NCBI RefSeq assembly: GCF_950295315.1
Contig: NC_080166.1
Span: 100,356,999 to 100,420,998, forward strand
Direction of reading: 5' to 3'
Length of the DNA stretch: 64,000 nucleotides
DNA from: Erinaceus europaeus
Lineage: Eukaryota > Chordata > Mammalia > Eulipotyphla > Erinaceidae
The position numbers were made by a program, and so were the translations under genes. The notes beneath the pieces were generated by a model. It did no database searches, was not told the DNA's origin, and worked only from the letters and a program-made list of their open reading frames with translations. The stretch's first letter is position 1; each line of letters begins with the position of its first letter. Below, piece after piece: positions 11,047 to 22,861 of the stretch.

Positions 11047-12650
11047 AATAGAATAATAGTTTGTACTATTTCGTCATCATTTCAATGTTAGAAAGTCTGT
11101 AGTCACAATATCACTTTTCATATCAGATAGTTGTTATCTGTCGCTTATATCTTTTCCCTTCATCATTCCTTTTAAAATCTAATCAATTGTATTGAACCAT
11201 GTTTTCACTAAATTGAAAATGAAACAAGTCTCTATTCATATCTTTCAACAAAAAGCTCAGGTGGTTGGCAGGTGGTGGGGAAAGCCTTAGGTGGTTTTCT
11301 TGTTCTTTAATTATGAATCTGGAGCTTGAAAGTGTTAATGTGCTACAGTGGATAATTACATCTTAAAAGAGCACTGTTTTCCATGCTAATGCTTGATGAT
11401 TTCAGTTTGTAAAAGAGTGGGGTAATACTTGAAAATACTAATGACAGTAGATAACCTGCATTAATTCCAATGAGATAGTTTGTATTCTCCAATCATTCTG
11501 ATGAGCCAAGAGGAAATGTAAAATATCTACATTTATTACAAACAATTTAGCTTACTGATTATTGTGATTTGCATCCTATTTACATATTTGCTCTTCAGAG
11601 CTCAATTGATGCCAACATAAACTGTACAAGAATTTATGGTAATTAAGTTAGAAATAATTAGTCCATCTCCTATTATCTAATGTGTTAGTTTGTACTGTCC
11701 CCTGAGGCTACATTGGGACACAAGGTATATTGCAGTTTACAACACTGTATCCTTATCAGACACTCAGAGAGGTTGACACTGTGAAAGGGGTGAGGTAAAC
11801 ATATCTTTGCTTCTTATAAAGCCAATGTTTCTAATCAATGACTTGATACACAGTCACAATATCTCTGTACTGTACTATATATTTTGTCATCAAATTCATT
11901 ATACACCTATTATATGCCTAAATTACAAATTCAACACTGTGTTATTACACCTGTGATTAAAAGTTAGTAATATATCAACTCATAATGCAAAGATTATGAA
12001 GACTCTTCAGGACACCAGCATCCAATGCTGGCTGGCTCCTTGTCAGGCAATACAGTTTCTGTTTTGGTGATGGTCATATCTCCACACCTTGTCACATAAC
12101 TTATGCTTATTAAATGTCTTTTTGAACCTAAATGGAAGGGATTATCTACCTCTTAAGACTTCTTCTAATAAGATTACTGTCATATGTACTTGATATTAAG
12201 CCTGGATATCATAAAATGCATCATTTTTTCTTTTGCAGTGAACTGAAATTTGTCTCTTATACCCTTGACCCTTCTGTGCTATTTCTGCCTCTTAAAAATG
12301 AGCAAAGTTATTCTAATCCCTTTCCAATTCACTCACACACAAAACTTATCCAAAGTCAACTACCAATTAGCTTGACTTCTTCACTCTTTGATTCCTTAGA
12401 TTTTTTTTCTATAGATCTTTACTATTTGATGATTTCTCAATGATACTAGTGGATTTGACATTATTTTTAGGCTGTGATATAAAACATATAGAATTGTTTC
12501 TCAAAGTAGAAAGGTGAGCTCTAGAAATCTGTGAAATTATATTGAATATTATAAACATATATGACTATGCTATAAATTGATAAATAGAACTAAATAATTT
12601 GTAAAATCATTTATCCAAACCAGAACTTTATTTTAGGAACCACATTTTTA
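11047..12650. other. Unique AT-rich DNA
   Basis: No repeat or gene recognised on either strand. Confidence 0.6.
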
Positions 12651-13445
12651 AAAATTTTTTTATTTATAAAAAGGAAACATTGACTAAACCATAGGATAAG
12701 AGGAGTACAATTCAACACAGTTCCCACCACCAGAATTTCGTATCCCATCCCCTCCCCTAATAGCTTTCCTAGTCTTTAACCCTCTGGGACTATGGACCCA
12801 AGGTCAGTGTGGGATGCAGAAGGTTGAAGGTCTGGCTTCTGTAATTGCTTCCTCGCTGAACATGGGCGTTGAAAGGTAAATCCATACTCCAAGCCTGTCT
12901 CTCTCTTTTCCTGGTGAGGAAGGGCTCTGGGGAAGCAGAGCTCCTGGACACATTGGTGGGGTTGTCTGTCCAGGAAAGTCTGGTAGGCATCATGCTAGCA
13001 TCTGGAACCTGGTGGTTGCAAAGAGAGGTAACATGGAAAGCCAAATAAATTGTTGACCAATCATGGACCTAATATCTGGAATTAGTGCAGATGAAGAGTT
13101 GGGGGGTTCTCCATTTTGTAGATAGCTAGTAAGCATATTTTAGTTATATTACAAAGGGTCTGTGGCTATACTAGTTTTTGTTTTTGTTTTTTTTCACTGA
13201 GCCTGAAATCTGAAATGCAGGTGGATCCAAGCTATTGTCTGGGGAGATGATGTCATGGATGGAAAAAGGACCAGAAAGCTGGATCAGGGAAGAGAGTAGC
13301 TCCCTAATATGGGAAGAGTGTATAAATATTGTTGATTGCAGACCCCATTTATTTGATGTGATCTGGGGCCCATATTCAGCTTAGGAGCTTATGTGACCTC
13401 TACATCTCTGTAGATCTGAGCTCACATTTTGGGGACCATATTTTC
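12651..13445 (-). mobile_element. L1 3'UTR, extended
   Basis: Starts with the T/A-rich tail at the left, then the standard 3'UTR, the gttccagatgct / accaccag splice-acceptor region near 13005-13030, and about 400 bp more of proximal 3'UTR (related to 52.8-53.1 and 59.7-59.9 kb). Confidence 0.82.
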
Positions 13446-14122
13446 TAATTCATCTAGAAATATTTGTCTTCAAAGATGGTAGAAGTTATGTACTTTACAC
13501 TGCTTTTCCAAAAACAATGTCAGTTGTAAATCCAATTATGTCCCCTAAAAATAGATATTTTTGAAGTGTAGGAGTAGAGAGAAAATTTTCCCTTATCCTT
13601 CTTGGTTCTTCTTGGACTGTTCTAGCAATAAGTGAATGCTAGACATATTAGTGGGAGATAAAAACAACTTTAGCCATAAGCATATGGAAATTCTACATTG
13701 GTATAATTTCTATAGTCATTTTTTAAAGTGTGAGTGTAGAATCAGAGCTAAGGAATGGGATACAGGCCCAGGACTCGAAAGAAAAATGAGAGGTACTAGC
13801 CTGATAAGAAAAAGGTTATTCATATAATGAAGACCAGATACTCTATAATTAAGTGTTTACCCTCTTATATAGATAAACTTCCATTGATGGCAAGATTAGA
13901 TCTGTTTAAAATATGAATATTGGTCATATCTCAATTTTCATTCATATAAGTAGTTAAGGGAATGACAGTAGTTTCTGAAAAATATACAGGGACCCAATTC
14001 ACTGAAGCTAGAAATAATCCACTGACAAAATGACATACCTTGAGAAGGACTGTGCTGAACATTTTGGGGAGGCTTAATTTTCAGTATTCTGAATGCTGAT
14101 ATCTATGAATTTATTTTTATTT
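13446..14122. other. Unique AT-rich DNA
   Basis: Nothing recognised. Confidence 0.55.
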
Positions 14123-14134
14123 AGAAACAAGTTC

Positions 14135-14327
14135 TTTTTATTATTTTTTGTTGAGGGATTAATAGTTTACAGTTAACAGTAAATACAATAGTTTGTACAT
14201 GCATAACATGTCCCAGTTTTCCACATGACAATACAACCTCCACTGGGTCCTCTTCTGCCATCATGTTCCAGGACCTGGACCATCCCCCACCCTCACCCCA
14301 GAGTCTTTTACTTTGGTGTGATACACT
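14135..14327 (-). mobile_element. L1 3' end, short
   Basis: Flanked by agaaacaagttc / agaagcaagttc (14123-14134, 14328-14339). Minus strand: tactttggtgtga- and ccaggacctgg-type 3'UTR, then taaactattaatccc and a T-rich tail. A different L1 subfamily 3' end from that at 21 and 55 kb. Confidence 0.85.
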
Positions 14328-14416
14328 AGAAGCAAGTTCATATAGACACAATTAGATCAATTTGAAGCTATTGTATGGGGAAAATTGATCTAACATGTCT
14401 TAAAACTGTAAGAAAA

Positions 14417-14580
14417 ATGGACTGGCGAAGTAGTTCTCTTGGATAGTGTGCTTCTTTGCCATGTATGTGGCCAAGATTGGAATTCAGCCCTATTGCATTG
14501 AAGGTAGTTTCAGTGTTATGGTCTCTTCCATTCTCTCTCTGCTTCTACACAAATGAATAAGCAAATAAATAAAAACAAAC
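14417..14580 (+). mobile_element. SINE-E
   Basis: tRNA-like head actggcgaagtagttctc, gccatgtatgtggccaagat, ctctctctgcttctac, tail aataaataaaaac. Confidence 0.65.
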
Positions 14581-14949
14581 CAAGAAAAATTTATAGATGA
14601 GGGAAATTTGTAAGTAGACATATAAGAAGAATATCACATAGACATAAGTAGAGATTGGAGTGATATATTTATGTCCCAAAACATACCCAAGGCTACTAGA
14701 ATCTAAAAGGAAGGGTATCTCACTAGAATCATCAGAGGAAGCATAGCCCAGTTTCCTTGACTTGCAGCATCTAGTCCTCATAACTTGAAAGAAATTCATT
14801 TATGGATTGTTTGTTTATTTTAAACCAAGTGCTCTGTGGCTATTTATAGCAGCCCTTGGAAACTAAAATGGAGTAAAAGAAATTACTACATCATCTCAAT
14901 TGCTACAATATATATTTTTTTAATCTTTAAAAGTTAAGTTTATATCCCA

Positions 14950-15095
14950 AGAGATGTATCATTGAGTAGTTTTAGTGCCTTGCCATATGCTTAACCCAGG
15001 ATCCAAACCTGACATTGGAAGAAGCTGTGGTATCTCTTCATCTCTCTGTCTCTCTCTTAATTTCCTCATCTGAATGAAAGAATAAAATGAAAGCC
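14950..15095 (+). mobile_element. SINE-E
   Basis: gtgccttgccatatgcttaa, aagaagctgtggtatctctt, ctctctgtctctctctt: the same family as 14417-14580. Confidence 0.6.
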
Positions 15096-15139
15096 TCTTG
15101 GGAGCTGTGAAATCATACATGCAGAGACAAAACAACAAC

Positions 15140-15520
15140 AAAATATTAGTTTATGAAGTTCCACTCTGATTCCATCATACTCTTGAGCTCATCAACAGTT
15201 CTAAATGGATGGGGGAAATGCTTTCATATTCCTTAAAGTTAGCCCTTAATGACAACTATTAAAAATAGGTGTCAAGATGAGCCTTCACTGAAGAAAGCAA
15301 CATGGTATTACAGCAAAGGTCCAAGAAGACATGCCCCTCATTATCTTCATCTTGGTCTGATAAACTAGGTACATAACCATGGTAGAAGGTAGCCTTCCAT
15401 TGTTTTGGGCTGACATATTTTCTCTCACTTTTCTATATGTTATTTGTTTACTGGTAATATTCAATAAGGAAGGAAGAAATAACAGTGCATAAAACAATGG
15501 CATTCAAAATAATAAATTCT
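15140..15520. other. Unique DNA
   Basis: Nothing recognised. Confidence 0.5.
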
Positions 15521-15585
15521 GGGGGCGGGGTGGTAGTGCAGTGGGTTGTGCACACATGGTGCAAAGCTCAAGGACTGGCATGAGG

Positions 15586-15928
15586 TGTTGATCATCATTT
15601 CTCCTTTGGCTAATTCTGCTTCTGTTCCCCTGCACTGCTTAACGCTGTGGTCTATTTACATAATCATTGCTTTGTTTGAAACCTGCCCTGGTTTAATCCC
15701 CACTGGTTAGATCCCCACTGGTTTGTGCTCTTTTTCCACTCTGCCCCCTCTCTTAATCACTTCCTATTTTCCACCCTACCACTTCCGTCTTAGAAGATGT
15801 TTAAAGGCAGATTCTTTTCTAATTAATAAACACATTGGATTGCGTTCCCGCTCAACCATGAGTTCCTGGTCGTCTATCTCCTGCCCGAGAAGTTAGCCCG
15901 GCATCTGGTGCCTGAACAGGGACTGGCA
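15586..15928 (+). mobile_element. Internally deleted class II-type ERV: LTR plus primer-binding site
   Basis: A 318 bp LTR (15586-15903) starts TGTTGATC and ends CCGGCA. It has a tttaaa TATA-like box and a poly(A) signal aataaa about 80 bp before its end. Two bases later comes an 18 nt primer-binding site (15906-15923, tggtgcctgaacagggac) resembling the lysine-tRNA type. It is followed only by tggca (15924-15928), the last bases expected of the 3' LTR. The 6 bp atgagg at 15580-15585 and 15929-15934 is the target-site duplication, as in class II (beta-like) ERVs. So gag, pol, env and nearly all of the 3' LTR are deleted. It sits inside a SINE-A. Confidence 0.85.
15906..15923 (+). promoter_or_regulatory. 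Retroviral primer-binding site remnant (Lys-tRNA type)
   Basis: Eighteen bases two nucleotides downstream of the LTR's terminal CA. They differ from the common lysine-type primer-binding site at two C-to-T positions, which fits CpG or cytosine decay. Confidence 0.8.
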
Positions 15929-16235
15929 ATGAGGATCCCGGTTTGAAACCCCAGCTCCCCACCTGCAGGGTTGTTGCTTCACAAGCACTGAAGCGGGTCT
16001 ATGGATGTCTATTTTTCTCTTCCCCTCTCTGTATTCCCCTCCTCTCTCCATTTCTCTCTGTCCTATCCAACAACAATGACAGCAGCAACAACAACAATAA
16101 TAACAACAATGATCAACAACAAGGGCAACAAAAAGGAGAAAACATAGACTCAAGGAGCAGTGGATTTGTAGTGCAGGCCCTGAACCCCAGCAATAACCCC
16201 CCCAAATTAAAAAATTAAAAATTAAAAATATATAA

Positions 16236-17342
16236 TAAATACTGTTTTGTCAGTGGATCATAGGACACGTGATGAAAAAGACTTTGAGATATAGGACACC
16301 AACCCTAGAATTATTATTGTTAAGACTGTAATGATGGAAAGTAAAAACCATCACCTAAAGGAAAGAAATTCAAGCTAGTAGGGTTTCTTGAAAAATACAA
16401 ATAATATTGAAGGGTCCATGAACCATTTTCAATGAATTAGGAAATAAAAGAGAGAAGGTTAACATATACTTGCCTAAGACTGTGGCACTGCTTTGAAAAT
16501 GTTCAGGTTTATTTAGTTTTGTTTAAAAGGAAATGAATTGAGTTTTAAACCTTGAAACACTAATGGAAAAATAAAATACTTTAATCCATATTCATTTTTA
16601 ACAAGCAAAAGTATGTTAGGAGAAAATTACATAAAGGCTTTTTTGATGGTGGCAGCTCAGGGTCATTGCCTTAGGCCTGGATCATTCTCCACAGTGTGTA
16701 CTCATGGGTGGTTTGATACCCTGCTGCCTATTTAATCAGCACTCTCAATTACAGGGAGACAGGACCAAGGTTATTTCTTGTTGCTTCAGAATTGTGAACA
16801 ATTTTATTCTTGAAAGAATTATGTAACTACTACTCTGAATTCCACGAGGAGATGTGCATTTAAGAGTTAAACAAATTCTGAAAGTGATGCACTATATTTA
16901 TTGCCAAAATATGAAGCTAATTTATATTCATTTATACTAAAAGTAGGACACACTTGACAGCTATTAATCCATACAGTAATTAACGTTAGCTTTGCCAGCC
17001 AAAGATAATATAAAAAGCTTATGGCTATGATATAAAATGTTTCAATGGATCATAATTAACACACAACTTCAGTTTCTGATTAATCATTTTTCTTAGATTG
17101 TTTTATAGGTTCTGCCTAATTAATGAAAATGAACATAAGATTTTGATAATCTATGCTGAAAGTCCAAAAAGTTGTAATTTCACATTGCTATTATCATGTA
17201 TTGATTAAAGCTTGGATGGTTTCATATATGATTATTATTTCCATTAAACCATAGCTCATTAAAAAAAAAAGTATGTTCTCTGCTACTTTAAAAAATCTTA
17301 ACATAGAAAAATATTATTTCTAAATTTCTTAACTAGCAAAAT
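16236..17342. other. Unique AT-rich DNA
   Basis: No repeat or gene recognised. Confidence 0.6.
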
Positions 17343-17357
17343 ATAAACACAATTCTT

Positions 17358-17624
17358 TTTTTATATTTATTTATTCCCTTTTGTGTCCTTGTTGTTTTAT
17401 TATTGTAGTTATTATTGTTATCATCGTTGTTGGATAGTACAAAGAGAAATGGAGAGAGGAGGGGAAGACAGAGAGGGGGAGAGAAAGATAGACACCTGCA
17501 GACCTGCTTCACCACTTGTCAAGTGACTCCCCTGCACGTGGGGAGCCAGGGCTCTAACCAGGATTCTTAAAGCAGGTCCTTGGGCTTTGAGCCACCTGTG
17601 CTTAACCTGCTGTGCCTGACTCCC
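17358..17624 (-). mobile_element. SINE-A
   Basis: Perfect 15 bp target-site duplication ataaacacaattctt (17343-17357, 17625-17639). Tail at the left, head ctgtgcctgactccc at the right. Confidence 0.95.
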
Positions 17625-17704
17625 ATAAACACAATTCTTAATTGCCGATTACTGTATTTCCACAAGAAAATACTAATAGTATGGTAATACTGAAAATTAT
17701 ACCA

Positions 17705-17815
17705 CAGGGCTGGAATGACTCCATACAATTAGCAAATGAGAGGCTCCAGGTTCAATCCTCAGCACTATCTGTAGTGAGAGCTGAGCAGTACCCTGGTTAT
17801 ACTTAACAAAACAAG
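17705..17815 (+). mobile_element. SINE-C
   Basis: gagaggctccaggttcaatc, gagagctgagcagtaccctg. The head is diverged. Confidence 0.65.
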
Positions 17816-17834
17816 ATAAAACAAACAAATATGT

Positions 17835-17985
17835 AAAGAGGTTCTGAAGGTACCACAGTGATTAGAACCTTGGACTCTCAAGCATGACATCCATAGTTCA
17901 GACTCTGGCAAGACCTGTGCCAGTGGTACAGACTGTCTTTGTCTCCTCTTCTGATTCATAGGTAAGTAAATCTAAAAAGTTTAGA
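17835..17985 (+). mobile_element. SINE-D
   Basis: gttctgaaggtaccacagtg, ttggactctcaagcatgaca, cctcttctgattcataggta. Old. Confidence 0.65.
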
Positions 17986-18083
17986 AAGATATGTATCATA
18001 ATATGTTGTGACTCCAGCAGGAGTTTGGGACTATGAGCATGCAAATGACATCACCCTGAGGAGGTGCTTCAGAGAAGGGAATG

Positions 18084-18091
18084 TATAAAAG
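18084..18091 (+). promoter_or_regulatory. TATA box candidate with upstream octamer
   Basis: tataaaag lies 37 bases after an exact octamer atgcaaat. Promoter activity is inferred from spacing only. Confidence 0.4.
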
Positions 18092-18223
18092 CACAGGACT
18101 TTGAGCAGCTCACTCTCTTTGGCAGCTGCTGCTTCTCTGGGTCAGAAGCGTCTTGACAGAGTTGCACCATGGCTACTTCTCCTGGGAGCTGAACATATGT
18201 GACTCTGCTAGGTAAACTTTTAA

Positions 18224-18520
18224 AAAAGTTAATTAATTAATTAATTAATATTTTTATTTTCCCTTTTGTTGCCCTTGTTTTTTACTGTTATTGTAGTTAT
18301 TATTTTTTTGTTGTCATTGTTGTTGGATAGGGCAGAAAGAAATGGAGAGAGGAGGGGAAGACAGGGGGAGAGAAAGAGAGACACCTGCAGACCTACTTCA
18401 CTACTTGTGAAGCGACTCCCCTGCAGGTGGGGAGCCGGGGCTTGAACTGGGATCCTTAAGCCGGCCCATGAGCTTTGCACCACGTGCGCTTAACCGACTG
18501 CACTACCACTCAACCCCCAC
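18224..18520 (-). mobile_element. SINE-A
   Basis: Reverse-strand SINE with a taattaatt tail at the left, ggatagggcagaaagaaatgg in the body and the B-box region gcttgaactgggatcc. It was inserted at the tail of the next SINE. Confidence 0.9.
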
Positions 18521-18856
18521 TTTTTTCTTTTGCCTCCAGGCTTATTGCTGGGCCTAGGTACCTGCACCACGAATCTACTGCTTCTGGAGACCATTATTTC
18601 CCTTTTGTTACCCTGGTTGTTTTACCATTGTGGTTATTATTATCATTGTTATTCATGTCTTTATTGTTGGATGGGACAGAGAGATATGGAGAGAGGAGGG
18701 GAAGACAGAGGGGGGAGAGAAAGACACCTGCAGACCTGCTTCACTGCCTATGAAGCACTACCCTGTAGATGGGGCCTGAATCTGGATCCTTCTGCCTGTC
18801 CTTGTGCTTTGCGCCATATGCTCTTAACCCACTGTGCTACCACCCCACCCCTGCCA
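18521..18856 (-). mobile_element. SINE-A with 3' extension
   Basis: Starts on the left with the extension (gcctccaggcttattgctgg). Body ggatgggacagagagatatgg; the head ends ctgtgctaccaccccacccc. The pair 18224-18856 is bounded by gtaaacttttaa (18212-18223, 18857-18868). Confidence 0.9.
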
Positions 18857-18868
18857 GTAAACTTTTAA

Positions 18869-19364
18869 GACCCCCCTATAGCCATGAGCAATCTATACCT
18901 CAGCTGATAATTGTTTATCTTATGGGACCAAACTTTTGATAATTATACTCAGACTTTATTGACCTAGCATACTCTTAACACTTGATGATAAGTGCTTATT
19001 TTGCCTTTTACCTGTTTTATGCTAATATGACTTGTGTTGTTTAAACCAGTTCCCAGCTCCCTGCTGTGAATCCTTTTATGCACTGCAGCAGCCCCCAACT
19101 AACCCCCTTTTTAAGTTAAATTACAACAATAATACATAGGATTGAATTTTCATTAAAGACACATTTTTTTTTTATGAAGAAAGGATATTTGGTAACTCAC
19201 TACTACTAAAATTGCAAAAGTGTCGTTTTTGTTTTCAGAATGGACTTTTATAACTACAAATATGACCTAGTTTTTTTTTACTCTAAAATATAACAAATGC
19301 TCAACAAATTAGGTAAAATGTCTAAAATATAAATTTTATCATCTGCTAAAAGATAGCCTCTTAT
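18869..19364. other. Downstream part of the LTR candidate, then unique DNA
   Basis: No ORF or recognisable repeat besides the LTR candidate. Confidence 0.45.
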
Positions 19365-19497
19365 TATCATTGTTTTATTTTTATCACAGCACTGCTCAGT
19401 TCTGGATTATGGTGGTGCAGAAGATTGAACCTGGTACCTTGGAGCCTCAGGCATAAGAGTCTCTCTGCATAACCTTTAGGCTATCTCCCCTACCCAT
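19365..19497 (-). mobile_element. SINE-C
   Basis: cactgctcagttctggatta, gattgaacctggtacc, ctcaggcataagagtctctc, ctatctcccctaccc: the reverse of SINE-C. Confidence 0.85.
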
Positions 19498-19920
19498 CTG
19501 TCCAACCTCAATCCTAAAATTTACAGAGGAGTTGTTAAACAATTTAAGAATATGCATGAATATTTGTAGGTCAAAAGGTCATCCAATGCATCTTTTGTTT
19601 GTAGTCAAGGACTACTGCTAGAAGAACATTATTCCTTTTTGGCTTGAATTTATATCATATTTTTGAGCAAACATAAAAATCTAATTCTCTCAAAAATAAT
19701 CTTGCTTTAGAGAAAAATAACCTGCATATAAACTTGTCTATAAAATTTTTCTGATGGTGTTATTCATATTATTTCAGCAAGTATCAGGATTTATTGACCA
19801 TTTCAGTGTGAAGTGGAAATCATAAATATACAAAGGATTACAACACTCCTTCACTATCAATGAGAGTTATGTTTCTGAAAAGCACAAAGGAAAGTCATAG
19901 TTGAAACTCATATATATATA
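19498..19920. other. Unique AT-rich DNA
   Basis: Nothing recognised. Confidence 0.5.
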
Positions 19921-19924
19921 TTCT

Positions 19925-20150
19925 GTTTTATTTATTTATTTGCTATCAGAATATGACTGGTGCTTCACACTTCCATGATTCCACAATTTCCAGAAGGTTC
20001 TTTTCTCAGTTGTGTGTGTGTGGATGTTGGGGGGCACCATAGCACTGCCCCACCACTCATGAAACTTCTGCTTTGTCTGGTTCTCCTTTGTGATACCTGA
20101 GGGCTCTCACTTGGTAAAATGTGACTCTACAGGGTTGATTATCTCCTGGT
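19925..20150 (-). mobile_element. SINE-E
   Basis: gcttcacacttccatgattc, cagaaggttcttttctcag, ccccaccactcatgaaactt. Confidence 0.6.
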
Positions 20151-20170
20151 TCCTTTTTTTCTGATTCTTT

Positions 20171-20331
20171 GTATATATATGGATTTTATTTATTTATGAG
20201 AAAGATAGGAGGAGAGAGAAAGGACCAGACATCACTCTGGCACATGTGCTGCCGGGGATTGAACTTGGGACCTCCTGCTTGAGTGTCCAAAGCTTTACCA
20301 CTGCACCACCTCCCGGAACACTTTTTCTGAT
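20171..20331 (-). mobile_element. SINE-D
   Basis: Flanked by tttttctgattcttt (20156-20170, 20332-20346). gagaaagataggaggagag, gggattgaacttgggacc, ctgcaccacctcccgga. Confidence 0.92.
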
Positions 20332-20346
20332 TCTTTTAACTCCTCT

Positions 20347-21137
20347 CCTCTACCTGAAATTTCTTCCTACTTTCCATCCTTGACACGTTTAAGATCTTGG
20401 CAGTCTTAATAGTTACACTATTGGCAATGAACTAAATCTGTTCTCTTTCTGACTGGCTTTGACCTTGGAATATACTGGCTTCTAGGAGGTATAGGATACC
20501 TCTCAAGTAGCACGTGTATGCCCCTTTCTCATTATTTCCCTCTTCTACTTTTTTCAAGTTGCGGGTGTTCACTCTGCAATAGAAGTTTATACTTTTACTG
20601 TTATTTGTATGAAAACTTCCTTATCAAGTAAGAAAAACAAACCAAGCCTGATGAAGACAAAGTTATGCACTTGTATTGCAGAACTGGTTAAAGAAATGGA
20701 TTGGGAAGAGGGAAGTGGGCTTTAAGGGCAGAGGGCTCCAATGGAAGGTGGTAAAAGGATACTAGTACCTTGGGAGTGGGTATAACATAGCAACACATAT
20801 GGAAGTATAGAATTAAACTTTGAAACTATTTATAGTCTTGTGAACCTAATACCTGAAAACCTACCGATGGGTGTTTTGGCCATATCAGGGTAAATTGAGC
20901 AGCACTCTGATCTCTGTCTCATTCTCTCACTCACTTAAATAAGAGAACATCCATAGATACATTTTTTAAATGTTTTTTTTTTTAAAGGAAAAGTTATTTA
21001 GATTTTCATGACAAGAAAACCAGATTTGACTAGTTAGTAATGAAGTCTGGGCTACTGATTAATTTATATGGCTAATAGTTTTTATATTAACTAAACTAAG
21101 CTGGCACCTCCAATGATCTCCTGAAAATATATTTAAA
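20347..21137. other. Mostly unique DNA
   Basis: A SINE-C-like tail may lie at 20880-20945. No gene. Confidence 0.5.
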
Positions 21138-21147
21138 GCCTATGGTA

Positions 21148-22851
21148 GTTAATGTTATCATCACATTATTTGTTAATTGGGTTAACTTTGAAAAATCCTT
21201 TTGTTATGGTTTGCTGTACAGTATCCAGTATCTTGTATATAGCTGTGCTATTGGATGCTTCTAATCTACTTGGTCTAGGCTTTTGAGAGAGTCCGCATAT
21301 AAAATACATAGCCTATATATTAAAAAGATTCAGTTTGTGTTTTGAGAAACTTTGAGACATACAATTGATTTTCCCCCTCTCATATTAATTAACTACTGAT
21401 TTATATGTCTACATTTTGCTAGGAGTGTACATAAACACCATTCCCACCATCAAAGGACTGTGACCCATCCCTCCCGCCCACTCCCACCCCCCACTGGCCC
21501 AGGAAGCTGCATGTCTACCCCTCACCACAGGGTTTTTACTTTGGTGCCCTACTTACAATTTGCTCAGGTCCTGCTTTTAGTTTCCCTTTCAGATCTTCTT
21601 AGTCAACTTCTGTTGATGAGTGGGATCATCCCATACTCATCTTTATCTTTCTGACTTAGTTCACTTAACATAATTCCTTCTAGCTCTGTCCAAGATGGGT
21701 CAGAAAAGGTGGGTTCATTGTTTTGGATAGCTGCATAGTATTCCATAGTGTATATATACCACAGCTTTCTCAGCCACTCATCTGTTGTTGGGCACCTGGG
21801 TTGCTTCCAGGTTTTAGCTATTATGAATTGTGCTGCTATGAACATAGGAGTACACACCTCTTTTTGGTTGGGTGTTATGGAGTCCTTGGGGTATAACCCC
21901 AGGAGAGGAATTACTGGATCATATGGAAGGTCCATGTCTAGCCTTCTGATTAACTATCGATTGTCTTTTTGAACCCTAAGACAGCAGGAACCTCACATCT
22001 CCACTATAGAGCCCCTACTTCCCCCAGTCCTGGAACCCTTGGATAGGGCCCATTTTCCCATATGCATCTCCCAATCCAAACCAAATAATATTGCATCCGC
22101 CGATCACAACCTAACCAACGCAACGACTGCCACCTCAATATGCTTCACCTCAGACTGTGTCCAGAGACTTCACGTGTGGAATGACAACCCTTCAGCTTCA
22201 TTACCCGAGTGAGACCTTTCCTTTTATAGTACACTCTAATTTCATCTCAGGTAGTTCACTTTCTAACAAAGTCCCATAACCTAGATATACACCAGTTTCT
22301 GTGAGAGAGAGCTTATGTGCACACGTATCCATAAACTACTGCAAAATATATACCTGAAAGCAGAAGTACACTAGAGTTTGCAGTGAGTACCTCCCTAACA
22401 CTTCCTCTCCACTATTCCAAGCTTGGGATCCATGATTGCTCAACAAATTGTTTGGCTTCGTATGTTAACTTTCTTTTCAATCACCAGGTTCCAGATGCCA
22501 CCTGGATGCTGGCCAGGCTTCCCTGGATTGAAGACCCCACCAATGTGTCCTGGAGCTCAGCTTCCCCAGAGACACACCTTACTAGGGAAAGAGAGAGGCA
22601 GACTGGGAGTATGGACCGACCAGTCAATGCCCATGTTCAGCAGGGAAGCAATTACAGAAGCCAGACCTTCTACCTTCTGCAACCCTCAACGACCCTGGGT
22701 CCATGCTTCCAGAGGGCTAGAGAATGGGAAAGCTATCATGGGAGGGGGTGGATTATGGAGATTGGGCGGTGGGAATTATGTGGAGTTGTACCCCTCCTAC
22801 CTTATGTTTTTGTTCATTAATCCTTTCTTAAATAAAAAATTTAAAAAAAAT
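21148..22851 (+). mobile_element. L1 3' portion with 5' inversion (twin priming)
   Basis: Flanked by gcctatggta (21138-21147 and 22852-22861). The right part, ~21949-22851, is L1 3'UTR in plus orientation ending aaataaaaaatttaaaaaaaa. The left part, 21148-~21950, is the adjoining upstream L1 segment in reverse: ORF2 C-terminus then proximal 3'UTR. In the collinear copy at 55.2 kb the two sides of the breakpoint (aacattag / ctatcaattgtc) are contiguous, proving inversion. Taken together the hedgehog L1 3'UTR is about 1.35 kb here. The ~6 bp attaac repeated at the breakpoint fits twin priming. Confidence 0.88.
21603..21950 (-). pseudogene. L1 ORF2 C-terminal fragment (inverted block)
   Basis: About 115 codons open to the natural ORF2 stop. 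Diagnostic C-terminal ORF2 motifs are readable: YDPVIPLLGLYPK, MFIAAQFIIAKTWKQP, WYIYTMEYYAAIQNNE and LSQKDKDEYGMIPLI. In L1 this region follows the RT and Cys-rich domains and binds RNA. The fragment lacks endonuclease and RT. Its open frame reflects the youth of the insertion, not function. Confidence 0.9.
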
Positions 22852-22861
22852 GCCTATGGTA

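Larger units (their letters stand above)
15521..16215 (+). mobile_element. SINE-A with 3' extension, interrupted by the ERV
   Basis: The head lies at 15521-15585 (ggggtggtagtgcagtgggt), and the body resumes at 15929 (atgaggatcccggtttgaaa, B-box region). It continues through the ctgcaggg, ctctgtattcccc and tcctatccaacaac segments to the extension gtgcaggccctgaacccc. Possible short duplication ataataaat at both ends. The SINE predates the ERV. Confidence 0.9.
18004..19120 (+). mobile_element. Candidate LTR or promoter-bearing element, split by two SINEs
   Basis: 18004-18223 starts TGTTGTGACTCC. It carries an octamer atgcaaat (18039-18046) and tataaaag (18084-18091), then a CT-rich region and ggtaaac. 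After 18224-18856 (SINEs, duplication gtaaacttttaa) the sequence resumes as agacccccctatagcc and continues to about 19120. The layout suggests an ERV LTR or its 5' part, but no terminal CA or flanking duplication was found. It could also be a decayed host promoter. Confidence 0.35.
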
